Source of the DNA: Catenovulum adriaticum
GTDB taxonomy: Bacteria > Pseudomonadota > Gammaproteobacteria > Enterobacterales > Alteromonadaceae
Assembly: GCF_026725475.1 (NCBI RefSeq)
Contig: NZ_CP109966.1
Coordinates: 496,001 to 560,000 of the forward strand
Length of the DNA stretch: 64,000 nt
Reading direction: 5' to 3'
The notes beneath the pieces were generated by a model that worked only from the letters and a program-made list of their open reading frames with translations, did not search any database and was not told the origin of the DNA. Positions 27,516-36,704 of the stretch are shown piece after piece. Made by a program: the position numbers and the translations under genes. Every line of letters begins with the position of its first letter. Within the stretch, counting starts at the first letter, position 1.

Positions 27516-28039
27516 CAAATATGCTTTTCTTATCTTTTCGCGAGCAGAGCCATCATTGCTTACATTGATAAACTCGCTCCCCCAGTATTTTTTCTTGCTT
27601 TAAACGGTTAAGTAGTAATAGAAAAAACTGAAATCTTTCAATTGTTTTTTAACTTCAGATCAACCTAAATTAAATCTGAATACAGTTTTAAAGCACTAAT
27701 ACTTCAAGAACAAGCAATTTGCCTTCCCCTTACCTCTATGTGTTTTCCTGAAGAAATGCGTTCATGTCTTTCGTTAAAATCTGTCCATACAGAGAGTACT
27801 CAAATACAGCCACAGTAACGCGAAAAATGCAGGTGTTATATTTATAATCGATATTTTAGTTTATAAAGGTGTTTCTAGTTTTTCAGTATTCAAAATATAC
27901 AACTAGTTAACCGAGAGCGCCGCCTTTATACCTCCACCAGTATCTGAATTCGAACACGGCAGAATGTATTAATGAGGACAAAGTAACCAGAGATATTAAA
28001 ACTAGGGCTTTTCACCTAACGGTCTATATGAGTGAGTAT
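27516..28039. other. Gene-free stretch
   Basis: About 520 bases without a recognisable gene, RNA or strong repeat between the sulfatase terminator and a pseudogene. Short frames on both strands show no motif. Confidence 0.5.
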
Positions 28040-28883
28040 TTAGTTAACCGATGTTAAATCTAACCATAGTTCTTTTCTATCTAGCGGCGTAGCAACGGTT
28101 AAATGAGGGTTATCAATTTTAAATACTTTGCGTTTATCAATGTGGGTTTTATTCATCACATCTTTAATAAGTGGGTAGTTAAAGAAAAACGTATCAAAAC
28201 TACCGTCAGCTATCGCATCTTCAAACAATCTGGTTATTTCTAGCGCCAATGCTTTGTTGTCCTTAGATACAAATAAATATAAAGGCAATGGATAAATAAG
28301 CATGAGCTCTTCTTCAATCGTTAAACCTAGCTCCTTGCGTGAAACCACTTCTGAACAAGGTTCATGCACAGCTCGGGGAAAATAATCGAAACGGCCACCT
28401 TCTAACATATAAAACAAATTATCATATTTATTTGTTGTGACTACTTTTAGCCTGAACTTTTTAATATCTGCGTGTCAGACCATAATTTGCCCTGGCCTGC
28501 TTTTAATTTAAGTAAATCATTAAAACTATTTATGCGACTAAAACGCTTCTGCTCACCTTCTCGAATGATAAAAATTCGGTGCCCTAAAAGACCTTTTAAT
28601 ATAGGAATACGGATAGGGGTTAAACGTTCTTCAATGTCTTTATCCGCTTCAAATGCCGCTATGGTTAATGCGCCGCTTTGTTGATCCGCTTCTTGACGAG
28701 ATTCAGTAATAGGCCCGTCATTTGCTTTTAATGAATAGTTTGGATGATCTTTAAGCAAAAATTTAATCAGATCAACGTGATATGGTCTTTAGGTTCAGTT
28801 GTATTTAAGTAGATTATCGATGTTTTTGCGCAAAGCGTAAAACTAAAAAGCAAAGCCATTAGAGTTACAATATATCTTTTCAT
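28040..28883 (-). pseudogene. Frameshifted periplasmic solute-binding-like protein
   Basis: ATG 28883 begins a clear signal peptide (VTLMALLFSFTLCA). The frame is lost near 28773, where HITLI-stop should read HVDLIKFLLKDHP in the next frame. It is lost again near 28435 at an A run (QILKSSG-stop versus QILKKFRLKVVTTNKYDNLF in the next frame). Joining the three frames gives a continuous protein of about 280 residues that resembles family 3 extracellular solute-binding proteins (MLEGGRFDYFPRAV near the C-terminal lobe). Two single-base indels explain all breaks. Either the gene is dead or the assembly carries homopolymer errors. It has no transport partner here. Confidence 0.75.
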
Positions 28884-28912
28884 AAATACCTTTCAAGGGG
28901 TTATTAAACCGG

Positions 28913-29614
28913 TTAACTAAATAAAATCGAGACCCCAGCAAAGGCCGTAATACTCAATATAAAGTTTTTTAAACGATTTGATTTGTCGTTAAATTTTACC
29001 CATGCAGCTGCATACCAGCCAATTATCAAAGCAGGTATACAATACAAACTGTTCACAAAATCTTGCATTGTCACTAGGTTTGCAATATATAAAGAGATGA
29101 GTCCTAACAAATTAATAATCACAAAAAACGCATTGAGATTAGCTTTTATCAGTTTTTGCTGGCTGTTCTGATATAGAAGTCCCATAGGCGCACCGCCTGC
29201 AGACGTAAGTGTACCCATAAAACCTGAAGCGGCCCCCGCCAAGATACTCGACGAAGGTTTAATCTTAAAATTAAAACCCTTTACCGAAAGCGCTACCGCA
29301 GACAATATAATAACGCCAAATATTAACCTATATATCTCAGGAGCAACAAAAGCTGCTGTCGCACCTGCGGCGAATATACCAATAACTCCGCCAAAGGTCG
29401 CAAATGAGAAGTTACATAACTGTATCGATGCTTTATTTTTATAACAAACAAGTGATGTCACGAATAAAGAATTCAATATCATGGTGGCAGGGACGAGCTC
29501 AGGCGCAAAGTGCATAAAAATTGGGGCACATAGCAAACCTAAGCCGAAACCAATACTATTTTGCAGCATGGCGCCCAAAATTAGCATTAGATATATAAAC
29601 AACCAATACAACAA
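28913..29614 (-). CDS. TauE/SafE (TSUP) family membrane permease
   Basis: Integral membrane protein of 233 residues with about eight hydrophobic segments. The family signature at the N-terminus is LILGAMLQNSIGFGLGLLCA and the second repeat contains AGAASGFMGTLTSAGGAPMG. TSUP permeases move sulfite, sulfonates or other organic or inorganic anions. In a region with six sulfatases, export of sulfur oxyanions is an attractive inference, but the substrate cannot be read from sequence. The start is uncertain: TTG 29614 keeps the whole first helix, while the first ATG (29587) would cut into it. It lies just upstream of the frameshifted binding-protein pseudogene on the same strand (29 bases). Confidence 0.8.
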   Translation of the reverse strand: MLYWLFIYLMLILGAMLQNSIGFGLGLLCAPIFMHFAPELVPATMILNSLFVTSLVCYKNKASIQLCNFSFATFGGVIGIFAAGATAAFVAPEIYRLIFGVIILSAVALSVKGFNFKIKPSSSILAGAASGFMGTLTSAGGAPMGLLYQNSQQKLIKANLNAFFVIINLLGLISLYIANLVTMQDFVNSLYCIPALIIGWYAAAWVKFNDKSNRLKNFILSITAFAGVSILFS

Positions 29615-29821
29615 ATTAATTACTCGTTCATTACAAAATAAGCATATTATAATATATATATAACTTCCTTAAGTATATTTTTTATTCATAAAGGTCGAAT
29701 ATTTAATAAATTTTCACTTAATTATTTATTTAACCGCATAAAACAAACAATTTTTAATACTAAAACCCAATAAATATATTATATTAATATCAATATCAAA
29801 GTTATTTACATAGGTAATAAA

Positions 29822-30985
29822 ATGAGCAATACACACATTAATTTAGCTGTAAGTTTAATTATTGTTATGGGGATGTCCGCATGTAGCGACAATAACCAAA
29901 CCATTAAAATTGAAGAAATCAACTGGGGGCAAACCGCACAGCAAAATGTACATAAATACACTCTGACCAATACTGAAGGCATGTCGGTGCAGTTAACAAA
30001 CTGGGGCGCAACTGTCATCGCTGTTAATGTTCCCAATCATCTTGGTCAAGTTGAAAATGTCATACTCGGATATGAAAACGCAGAACGGTATTTAAACGAT
30101 TGTTGTTACACCGGCCCTGTTGTTGGTCGTTTTGGAAACCGAATTGCCAATGGGCGTTTTACAATTGATGAAACCACCTATCAAGTAACACGCAATGATG
30201 GGCCCGACAAAAATCTTAATCAATTGCATGGCGGCTTAAAAGGTTTACATAAACGCTTATGGAAAAGCGAAATTGTCAATAATAAAGTCGTGATGTCTTA
30301 TCAATCACCTGATGGTGAAGAAGGTTATCCGGGATTACTTGATATTAAAGTCACTTATTCACTTGATAACAATAATCGTTTTACTATTGATTATTTAGCA
30401 ACCACCACAAAAGCAACGCCCGTTAATTTAACCTGGCATGCTTACTTTAATTTGTCGGGCGATATGAAACGCTCTGTTGAGTCCCAAAACCTGTACATTA
30501 ATAGTGACAAAATTACACCGGTAAACAATACATTAATCCCAACGGGTGAATTTATGTCTGTTAAAAATACACCTTTTGATTTTAACCAACCTAAACCTGT
30601 TGGACAGGATATTAGAGTATCGCACCCACAACTAAAACTAGGTGGTGGTCAGGATGCAGTATACGGTGGCTACGATCACAACTGGGTATTAAATGATTAT
30701 GATGGCAGTTTAAAACACCAAGTAACACTGACCGATCCGCAAAGTGGTCGCTTAATGAAAATATTTACCACTGAACCCGGCATGCAATTTTATTCAGGTA
30801 ATTTTATGGATGGCAGCGTTAAAAATGCACTTGGAAAACCGATTAACCATAGAGATGGATTAGCGCTCGAACCACAGCATTTCCCTGACTCACCAAACCA
30901 CCCACATTTTCCTAATTCCATACTACGACCAGGAGAAACTTACCAATCCACTTCTGTCTATGAATTTAGTTTGCTGACGGAATAA
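29822..30985 (+). CDS. galM: Aldose 1-epimerase, lipoprotein
   Basis: Exported mutarotase of 387 residues interconverting alpha and beta anomers of free sugars. The lipobox MGMSAC places it on a membrane. Family segments include LTNWGATVIAVNVPN, GPVVGRFGNRIANGRF, LHGGLKGLHKRLW, LTWHAYFNLSG (catalytic His), GGYDHNWVLND and LALEPQHFPDSPN (catalytic Glu). A close paralogue lies at 43236-44414. AGG nine bases before ATG 29822 supports the start. Located 48 bases upstream of the Sel1-repeat gene, possibly cotranscribed. It may adjust the anomeric form of L-arabinose or galactose before transport. Confidence 0.93.
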   Translation: MSNTHINLAVSLIIVMGMSACSDNNQTIKIEEINWGQTAQQNVHKYTLTNTEGMSVQLTNWGATVIAVNVPNHLGQVENVILGYENAERYLNDCCYTGPVVGRFGNRIANGRFTIDETTYQVTRNDGPDKNLNQLHGGLKGLHKRLWKSEIVNNKVVMSYQSPDGEEGYPGLLDIKVTYSLDNNNRFTIDYLATTTKATPVNLTWHAYFNLSGDMKRSVESQNLYINSDKITPVNNTLIPTGEFMSVKNTPFDFNQPKPVGQDIRVSHPQLKLGGGQDAVYGGYDHNWVLNDYDGSLKHQVTLTDPQSGRLMKIFTTEPGMQFYSGNFMDGSVKNALGKPINHRDGLALEPQHFPDSPNHPHFPNSILRPGETYQSTSVYEFSLLTE

Positions 30986-31033
30986 TGCTTCATGGCGACT
31001 AAAAAACAAATTTTCGATTTAAAAGGGTAATCT

Positions 31034-32539
31034 GTGCATAAGCTAAAAAATTGCAATTGCTTGTTGATAGCAACTATATTGGCGGTGACAGCTCCGAGCT
31101 ATGCAAATATCATTCGAGCAGATCAAGCGTACGATACGGGCCAATATGATATTGCGCTCACACAATATCAATTGGCGGCCGCCACAGGAAATGTCCGTGC
31201 ATTACATACCTTAGGTTTGATGAACTACCAAGGGCTAGGAACGGATAAAAATGAAGTAACTGCCGCAGCGTGGTTAATTTATGCGGCGCGATCGGATTAT
31301 GAAAATGCAGCAGTGTTAGCTAAACATATTATTCAATCATTTACGCCTACACAAAGACAACAATTAGATAAGCGGCTTACTACACTAGAACCTGACTATG
31401 GTATAGAAGGTTTAAACAAAAAGGTTTTGCCTGAACTATTATCGGATAAACTCGATAAACAAATTATCTTTAGTTATACAGCCAATTTTCAAGGTCTTGA
31501 GCAAGATTTGGATTTATTCAGCAGCTTTTCTGAAGAAACCGAGATAGCGGATTTTCCGTTAGATCTCGAAGAAGGAGGAGGTTTTAGCATCGAGCAAACA
31601 AACCAACCCACAGTTATTAATGAAATGCGTAATCGTCCCTACTTTCTGATAGCGGATCTAAGCATAGCACTAGATGGTACGGTTAGGGACATCGAAGTTA
31701 TTCAAAGTTTTGGTTTTGCTGGCCAAGCTATACGTAAACTGCGGGAAGTAAAATTTGCACCACCCATTTTTGATAATATTCCAGTCCCTTTTTATCAGCG
31801 AGTTTATTTGGGAGATGCACAACGTAACTTAAGCAAAATGACGCTTATGAGCGACTATCCATCCGTGTACCGCGGGATCCGGCCTATATTACAAAAAGCT
31901 CAAAATAGCCCATCTGCAGGCGAACAGTATCTATACGCGATCACCTTAATGAATTTTCCAGGATTAAGCAAAGATAATAACGAAGTGGATAGGCTACTAG
32001 AAAGTGCAGCTAAAGCGGGCTTAGCTGAAGCCCAATTTGTTTTGGCAACCAATCTATACCGAGAGCAACGTAATATTAAACAAGCAATTTCTTGGCTTAT
32101 ACAAGCTGCGCAAAACAGCTTAGCCAACGCTGAATATTTATTAGGTGAATTTTGTTTAACCAGCCCTTGGTTTAAACACGATGAAATTAAAGCTCAATTT
32201 TGGTTAGATAAGGCTGCAAATCAAGGTCACATTATTGGCTTAAAACGCGCTGCTTATGTAAAACTAAGAGCAAAAAACACTCAACTGCATGATGCTAAAA
32301 CGGCTTTGCAATATCTCCAGCTATTAGAATCCACTAAACATAATGATCCTGAAATTATGTATCTAACTGCACTTGCGCATGAAAAACAGGATAAAAGACG
32401 TAGAGTAGAAGCAGTTTCTATGATCAAAAAAGCGATATTTAGAGGTGACCAATTAGGTTGGGATACCAGTAAATGGAAGTATACACTGTCAGAATGGACT
32501 ACAGGTGGTAGGGTGACTATTACTAAAGAAACTTACTAA
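31034..32539 (+). CDS. Exported Sel1-repeat protein with TonB C-terminal-like domain
   Basis: Protein of 501 residues beginning at GTG 31034, with AAGGG about eight bases upstream, and carrying a signal peptide ending near PSYA. Residues about 35-80 and 300-430 are Sel1/TPR-like helical repeats (LHTLGLMNYQGLG, then YLYAITLMNFPGLS and AEAQFVLATNLYREQ). Residues about 195-265 resemble a TonB C-terminal fold (FLIADLSIALDGTVRDIEVI, then KLREVKFAPPIF). Such proteins usually mediate protein contacts in the periplasm. There is no membrane anchor that would make it a classical TonB. It is possibly cotranscribed with the preceding epimerase, and its role in polysaccharide use is unknown. Confidence 0.7.
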   Translation: MHKLKNCNCLLIATILAVTAPSYANIIRADQAYDTGQYDIALTQYQLAAATGNVRALHTLGLMNYQGLGTDKNEVTAAAWLIYAARSDYENAAVLAKHIIQSFTPTQRQQLDKRLTTLEPDYGIEGLNKKVLPELLSDKLDKQIIFSYTANFQGLEQDLDLFSSFSEETEIADFPLDLEEGGGFSIEQTNQPTVINEMRNRPYFLIADLSIALDGTVRDIEVIQSFGFAGQAIRKLREVKFAPPIFDNIPVPFYQRVYLGDAQRNLSKMTLMSDYPSVYRGIRPILQKAQNSPSAGEQYLYAITLMNFPGLSKDNNEVDRLLESAAKAGLAEAQFVLATNLYREQRNIKQAISWLIQAAQNSLANAEYLLGEFCLTSPWFKHDEIKAQFWLDKAANQGHIIGLKRAAYVKLRAKNTQLHDAKTALQYLQLLESTKHNDPEIMYLTALAHEKQDKRRRVEAVSMIKKAIFRGDQLGWDTSKWKYTLSEWTTGGRVTITKETY

Positions 32540-32549
32540 CAACTTAATT

Positions 32550-32581
32550 AAAAATTGAAAGAGCGGCAATCGCGGCCGCTC
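32550..32581 (-). terminator. Terminator between convergent genes
   Basis: GAGCGGC (32561-32567) pairs with GCCGCTC (32575-32581). On the minus strand the stem is followed by TTTCAATTTTT, so it mainly terminates the GH43 gene transcript. Confidence 0.6.
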
Positions 32582-32599
32582 CAAACTCGAGTCAGGAAA

Positions 32600-34126
32600 T
32601 TAATTAAACTGATTATCGCCCGCGACAGGTAAAGGTGCACCTGCGAAAAAGTCTGGCGAGGAGACTTCTACCGTATTGCCATTCGTTTTAAAGACTAAAT
32701 AAATGGTACTGTTGTCCCCTTTTGCCTCGCGCAAAAAGGTCTCTGTACGCGCGTTGTTTATTTCTGCGCTGTTATCTCTTAGCGACAAAGTTCCCATTAA
32801 CATACCATCTGGTGAATCTCTGCGAACTTCTATGTGACCATGACGGGTCGTTTTGTGTACTGTCATACCAAAATAATAATAACCGGTACCTAAATCTAAA
32901 TTATCGAATTTAACAATTGCGCCATCTTTAGCGACAATTTTATCCTGAATCAGGCTGTAATTAGTTCCTGAATTCGGGACATTAGGTTTAATGCTAAAAG
33001 GTTGTTGAATACTAACGGCGCTGACACCTTCAAGGGTTTGTTGTACAGGCAGCGCGTTGCCATCTTTATCATAGTTTAGATAATCTACCGCGACAGAACG
33101 TTGAGTCCAGGTACCTCTTTCTTTAAATTCGTCCTGTTTCCAAGATGATAAAGCTGAGGTGTGGTAGAAGAAATATTCCTGACCATGAAATTCAACCACT
33201 GCACCGTGGTTTGATTGCGTTAAACGCCAAGGTACATATGATTTTCCCGGTAATTTAGGGCCGTTGCTGTTGTCAACTTGATAGCCTAATTCCCAGTTTA
33301 CTGTGCCTTTGTATGTTAACGGACCGGTTGGTGAATCCCCCATAGAGTAATCTAAATGGGATTTAGCACGGTTAGGATCATCAGGATTGTTAGGGTCAAC
33401 CTTGCCATTATATTTGGTGTGATATTGGTAATAATATTTGCCATCACGTTTATGCATCCATGCGGCTTCCATAAAGTTTTTTGCACCATAATTCAGTTTA
33501 AAAAACTTGCCATCGATGTCACGCATGTCTTCTTTAAGTTTACCCATGTAGGCCTGATTCCAGTAGAGGTAGGCCTGACCGTCGTCATCAATGAATACAG
33601 ATGGATCTAAACCAGCAAACGGCACCCCCGCCATGCGATCAACGGTAACTTTATATTCACCGTCAGGTCTGTTACTTTCAGCTACCGCTATATAACGGTC
33701 GACTTTTTTCTTTTTGCCTTTGCTTACTTCTAACAAATTGCGCATTGGGTAATAAATATAATAAGTACCATTACGGTATATCATATCTGGCGCCCAAATC
33801 GCCCAATCTTCATCTTCACCTTCGGGCATATCTTGGGTGTGTAAAATAGTGCCGTGATCAACCCAATGTTTCATATCTGCAGTAGAAAACATTTGTAATG
33901 CTTCCATGTTGTGATAACCCGGTTTATCTAAATGGTCGACCGATGTCACCATCCATACGCGGCCATCTGGCATCACTTTTGGCGCAGCATCGGCTGTGTA
34001 CATGTGTGTTACAACAGGGTTGCCGTACGGATAGGGTTTGTCATTAACGTTTTTTTTCGCTGCTAATCCAATTGAGGGTATGGCAAGCGATGCTGTCATT
34101 ATTAGGGATAGAACTTTAAACTTCAT
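32600..34126 (-). CDS. GH43 family glycoside hydrolase with CBM6-like C-terminus
   Basis: Exported enzyme of 508 residues (signal peptide ends near IGLAA). A five-bladed GH43 propeller is indicated by the acidic trio Asp46 (HMYTADAAPKV), Asp174 (FAGLDPSVFIDDDG) and Glu220 (KNFMEAAWMHKRDGKYYY). The last 140 residues resemble a CBM6 module (GHIEVRRDSPDGMLMGTLSL). GH43 members act as arabinofuranosidases, arabinanases, xylosidases or galactosidases. The arabinose operon nearby favours arabinosidase activity, but subfamily was not determined. ATG 34126 has AAAGGTG six bases upstream. It is followed on the minus strand by a terminator and lies 248 bases from the next upstream GH43 gene. Confidence 0.9.
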   Translation of the reverse strand: MKFKVLSLIMTASLAIPSIGLAAKKNVNDKPYPYGNPVVTHMYTADAAPKVMPDGRVWMVTSVDHLDKPGYHNMEALQMFSTADMKHWVDHGTILHTQDMPEGEDEDWAIWAPDMIYRNGTYYIYYPMRNLLEVSKGKKKKVDRYIAVAESNRPDGEYKVTVDRMAGVPFAGLDPSVFIDDDGQAYLYWNQAYMGKLKEDMRDIDGKFFKLNYGAKNFMEAAWMHKRDGKYYYQYHTKYNGKVDPNNPDDPNRAKSHLDYSMGDSPTGPLTYKGTVNWELGYQVDNSNGPKLPGKSYVPWRLTQSNHGAVVEFHGQEYFFYHTSALSSWKQDEFKERGTWTQRSVAVDYLNYDKDGNALPVQQTLEGVSAVSIQQPFSIKPNVPNSGTNYSLIQDKIVAKDGAIVKFDNLDLGTGYYYFGMTVHKTTRHGHIEVRRDSPDGMLMGTLSLRDNSAEINNARTETFLREAKGDNSTIYLVFKTNGNTVEVSSPDFFAGAPLPVAGDNQFN

Positions 34127-34337
34127 GGGACACCTTTATACTCATTATTTGTCCATGTTAGTTTTAAACAACTTTTTAAAAACTTGTTAAATTTAGTGTC
34201 TCGCATTTTTAATCTATTGTTTTAAGCTAGCAGAAAAATACATGACTACAGGTTATTTTGTCTTGCGAAACTGACAATTTGTATTTTTTAAATGGTAAAT
34301 CAGCGAAAGCTTATAGTTTTTAAATTTTAAATAAATG

Positions 34338-34362
34338 AAAACACGCCATATCGGCGTGTTTT
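34338..34362 (-). terminator. Rho-independent terminator
   Basis: AAAACACGCC (34338-34347) pairs with GGCGTGTTTT (34353-34362) with a 5-base loop, 12 bases beyond the stop of the GH43 lipoprotein gene. The T-rich arm serves as tail on the minus strand. Confidence 0.75.
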
Positions 34363-34374
34363 CTAACGTAGCAT

Positions 34375-35601
34375 CTATTCGATACTAAATTGCTGTACTT
34401 CTTCTGGCCCGGGGTATTTGAAACGATTGTCTTTAACGTTAAATTTAACTTCCCCGTTTGCGTCTTTATATATTTCAACAGGCACCAACATAGCACCAGT
34501 TGGAGTCATAGTGTAGGCCTTATCATCTTGACGAGATTGCTGCATAAGTTGCTTGAAAGGGACATATTTACCGTTGGTAAACGCGGTAATCCACCAACGC
34601 CCTTGTTTATCTTGAAACGGCGTACCGTGGCCTAAAAAGCGCCCGACCCATTTTCGCTTAGAATAAGGCCCTTTTATACTTTTGGCCGTAACATAATAGA
34701 GATTATAGCTACCATGACGCATTTTGTCTGTGCTCCATGCAGTACCAAAAATAACGTAAGTGTCATCAATTTTAATAACATAAGTACCTTCGTGACCTAT
34801 TTTTCGGTCTGCTGGATTTATCTTCCATGGTTTACCGATAAAATCATCCCAGTTTTCTGTCATTTCAACAGCTTCTATTGCGCGGTATAATAAGTAATTT
34901 TTCCCGTCATGATTTTGGTAAAGTGTTGGGTCGTGGCGGTGACCGAATTTACTGGCACTGATTGCCTCTTTGTATGGCCCCATCACATCGTCGGCTACCC
35001 ACAAAACTGCCTGTTGTGCGTTACTGGTGTGGGTGATGTACCATTTGTTGTCAATATAATGTAATTCGGGCGCCCACAACAAAGGTTTGCCATTATTGTG
35101 CTGTTTATTTTTTAACTTTTCTAACATAGCGTCTAGGTTTGATAACTGTTTAAGACGCACTGGTACGCCTAATAATTCCCAGTCAGCTAAGTTTTTACTG
35201 CGCCAAATTTCAACACCTTCATTCAAGTAATCGTATTTACCGCCACCTAAAATATTCGCCAACCTTGTATTGGTTAGATAGTAATAATTGTCGGGGCCTA
35301 ACATGATGTAAGGATCGCGTAGAAAGAATTTTGGTGTAAATATATTGACCGCTTGGTCGTGATTTTTGAGTGCCGCCCTACCTTTTTCATCTAGCGTAAA
35401 ATAGCGTGGCACTTCATTTCCATGACCAACAGAAAGTGTTTCAGTAGAAAAACCAGCCTGTACATTCTGTGTCTTCTGGTTATCTTTTTCAATTGTTTGT
35501 TTATTATGGTGATCGGGCACAGCGTTACAAGCAGTGATTAAACTGACTATGGATAGCATCAACACTGAGGTTTGTTTTTTTATACTACTTATTTTAAACA
35601 T
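34375..35601 (-). CDS. GH43-like glycoside hydrolase, lipoprotein
   Basis: Membrane-anchored enzyme of 408 residues (lipobox SLITAC, Cys25). The GH43 propeller pattern is FFLRDPYIMLGPDNYYYL for the base Asp, HRHDPTLYQNHDGKNYLLY for the pKa-tuning Asp, and KIGHEGTYVIKIDDTYVIFG for the candidate acid Glu. The segment LLWAPELHYIDNKWYI is also typical. AGGAG precedes ATG 35601. It is second in an operon with the GH43 gene at 35614-36486, 12 bases apart. It probably acts on the cell surface or periplasmic face; the linkage is unknown. Confidence 0.85.
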   Translation of the reverse strand: MFKISSIKKQTSVLMLSIVSLITACNAVPDHHNKQTIEKDNQKTQNVQAGFSTETLSVGHGNEVPRYFTLDEKGRAALKNHDQAVNIFTPKFFLRDPYIMLGPDNYYYLTNTRLANILGGGKYDYLNEGVEIWRSKNLADWELLGVPVRLKQLSNLDAMLEKLKNKQHNNGKPLLWAPELHYIDNKWYITHTSNAQQAVLWVADDVMGPYKEAISASKFGHRHDPTLYQNHDGKNYLLYRAIEAVEMTENWDDFIGKPWKINPADRKIGHEGTYVIKIDDTYVIFGTAWSTDKMRHGSYNLYYVTAKSIKGPYSKRKWVGRFLGHGTPFQDKQGRWWITAFTNGKYVPFKQLMQQSRQDDKAYTMTPTGAMLVPVEIYKDANGEVKFNVKDNRFKYPGPEEVQQFSIE

Positions 35602-35613
35602 TATGGGTATCTC

Positions 35614-36486
35614 CTATTTCTTTTTCCAAATGCCACGCTCGGTAATTTCAACCTGTTTAATCGTACCGTCTTCATTAAAATGCAGGTAATCAGCACGTAC
35701 TCGGCGATTGTGCTTGTCACTTTCGGTTGGAGCCCATTCGTGGTAAAAAATGATCCAATTACCTTCATACTCGATAATTGAATGGTGGTTATTTCCGCCA
35801 TATGGACGCATAAAATCACCTTGGTACTTAAATGGTCCAAGTGGCGAGTCTGAGGTGTAATAAATAAGGTTGTTCCAATCACGCGCAATGGTAAAGTAAT
35901 AAATACCCTTACGTTTAAAGGCGTAAGCGGCTTCAAATTTAGTTGGACGGTAATCTAACTTAATGTCGATCGCCTTTTGATTTTTAAGCGTTACCATGTC
36001 GGGATTTAATACATGCACTTTATCTTGCAAGTACATATACGCAGTACCGTCTTCGTCCATAAATAATGCTGGATCGTGACCTTTTACCAACATTTTGCCA
36101 TGCACTTCAGTGAATGGTCCTTCAGGGTTTTGGCTTTTTGCTACACCGATCCCACCTTGAATATTTTTACCATTTTGAAAATAATAGTAAAAATAGTACC
36201 AACCGTCTTTATATGCTATATCTGGCGCCCAAGCATTGTCTATGCCCCACTTTGACGCAGTGGTATCAAATATAACACCATGATCAGTCCAGTTCTCTAG
36301 ATCGCTTGATGACCATACATGCCAGTCTTTTTGATCGTCCCATTTCTTTTTATCGTTAGTTGGATAAATAAAAATTCGGCCGTCTTGCGCGACGATTGCA
36401 GATGGATCGGCTCCCCAAAACAAAGGATTGTTCGCACTAGCGACAAAAGACAAAAATAAGCTGGATATCAATATTAACTTTATCAT
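35614..36486 (-). CDS. GH43 family glycoside hydrolase, single domain
   Basis: Compact exported enzyme of 290 residues; signal peptide to about FVASA. Clear catalytic residues are Asp27 (FWGADPSAIV, base), Asp138 (VKGHDPALFMDEDG) and Glu185 (PTKFEAAYAFKRKGIYYF, acid). NAWAPDIAYKDGWYYFYY is the usual GH43 second-blade signature. The length is that of the catalytic domain alone. It is the first gene of a two-gene operon and divergent from the CadC-like regulator gene, 218 bases away. That arrangement suggests local control by that regulator. Confidence 0.93.
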   Translation of the reverse strand: MIKLILISSLFLSFVASANNPLFWGADPSAIVAQDGRIFIYPTNDKKKWDDQKDWHVWSSSDLENWTDHGVIFDTTASKWGIDNAWAPDIAYKDGWYYFYYYFQNGKNIQGGIGVAKSQNPEGPFTEVHGKMLVKGHDPALFMDEDGTAYMYLQDKVHVLNPDMVTLKNQKAIDIKLDYRPTKFEAAYAFKRKGIYYFTIARDWNNLIYYTSDSPLGPFKYQGDFMRPYGGNNHHSIIEYEGNWIIFYHEWAPTESDKHNRRVRADYLHFNEDGTIKQVEITERGIWKKK

Positions 36487-36657
36487 GACTACTCCTAATT
36501 TAAATGTGTTGTAACAAAGATAAATACTTAATTGACAAACAACTTGAATAAAAGCTGAATATTGAATATTTTTTAGCTAATGTATTTCTTAAGAAATACT
36601 TAAGTTGTTGTTATTTAGTTTAATAAAATAATTGAGAACGGATGTGTTTGTGGTAAT

Positions 36658-36669
36658 ATTTGTATTATA
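36658..36669. promoter_or_regulatory. Candidate operator (copy E)
   Basis: ATTTGTATTATA is the exact reverse complement of the core of copy D upstream of araB. It lies 35 bases before the CadC-like regulator start, in the divergent promoter region shared with the GH43 operon. Confidence 0.35.
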
Positions 36670-36704
36670 TAAATAACATATTTTATTTTAATTGAGGTAT
36701 TAAG

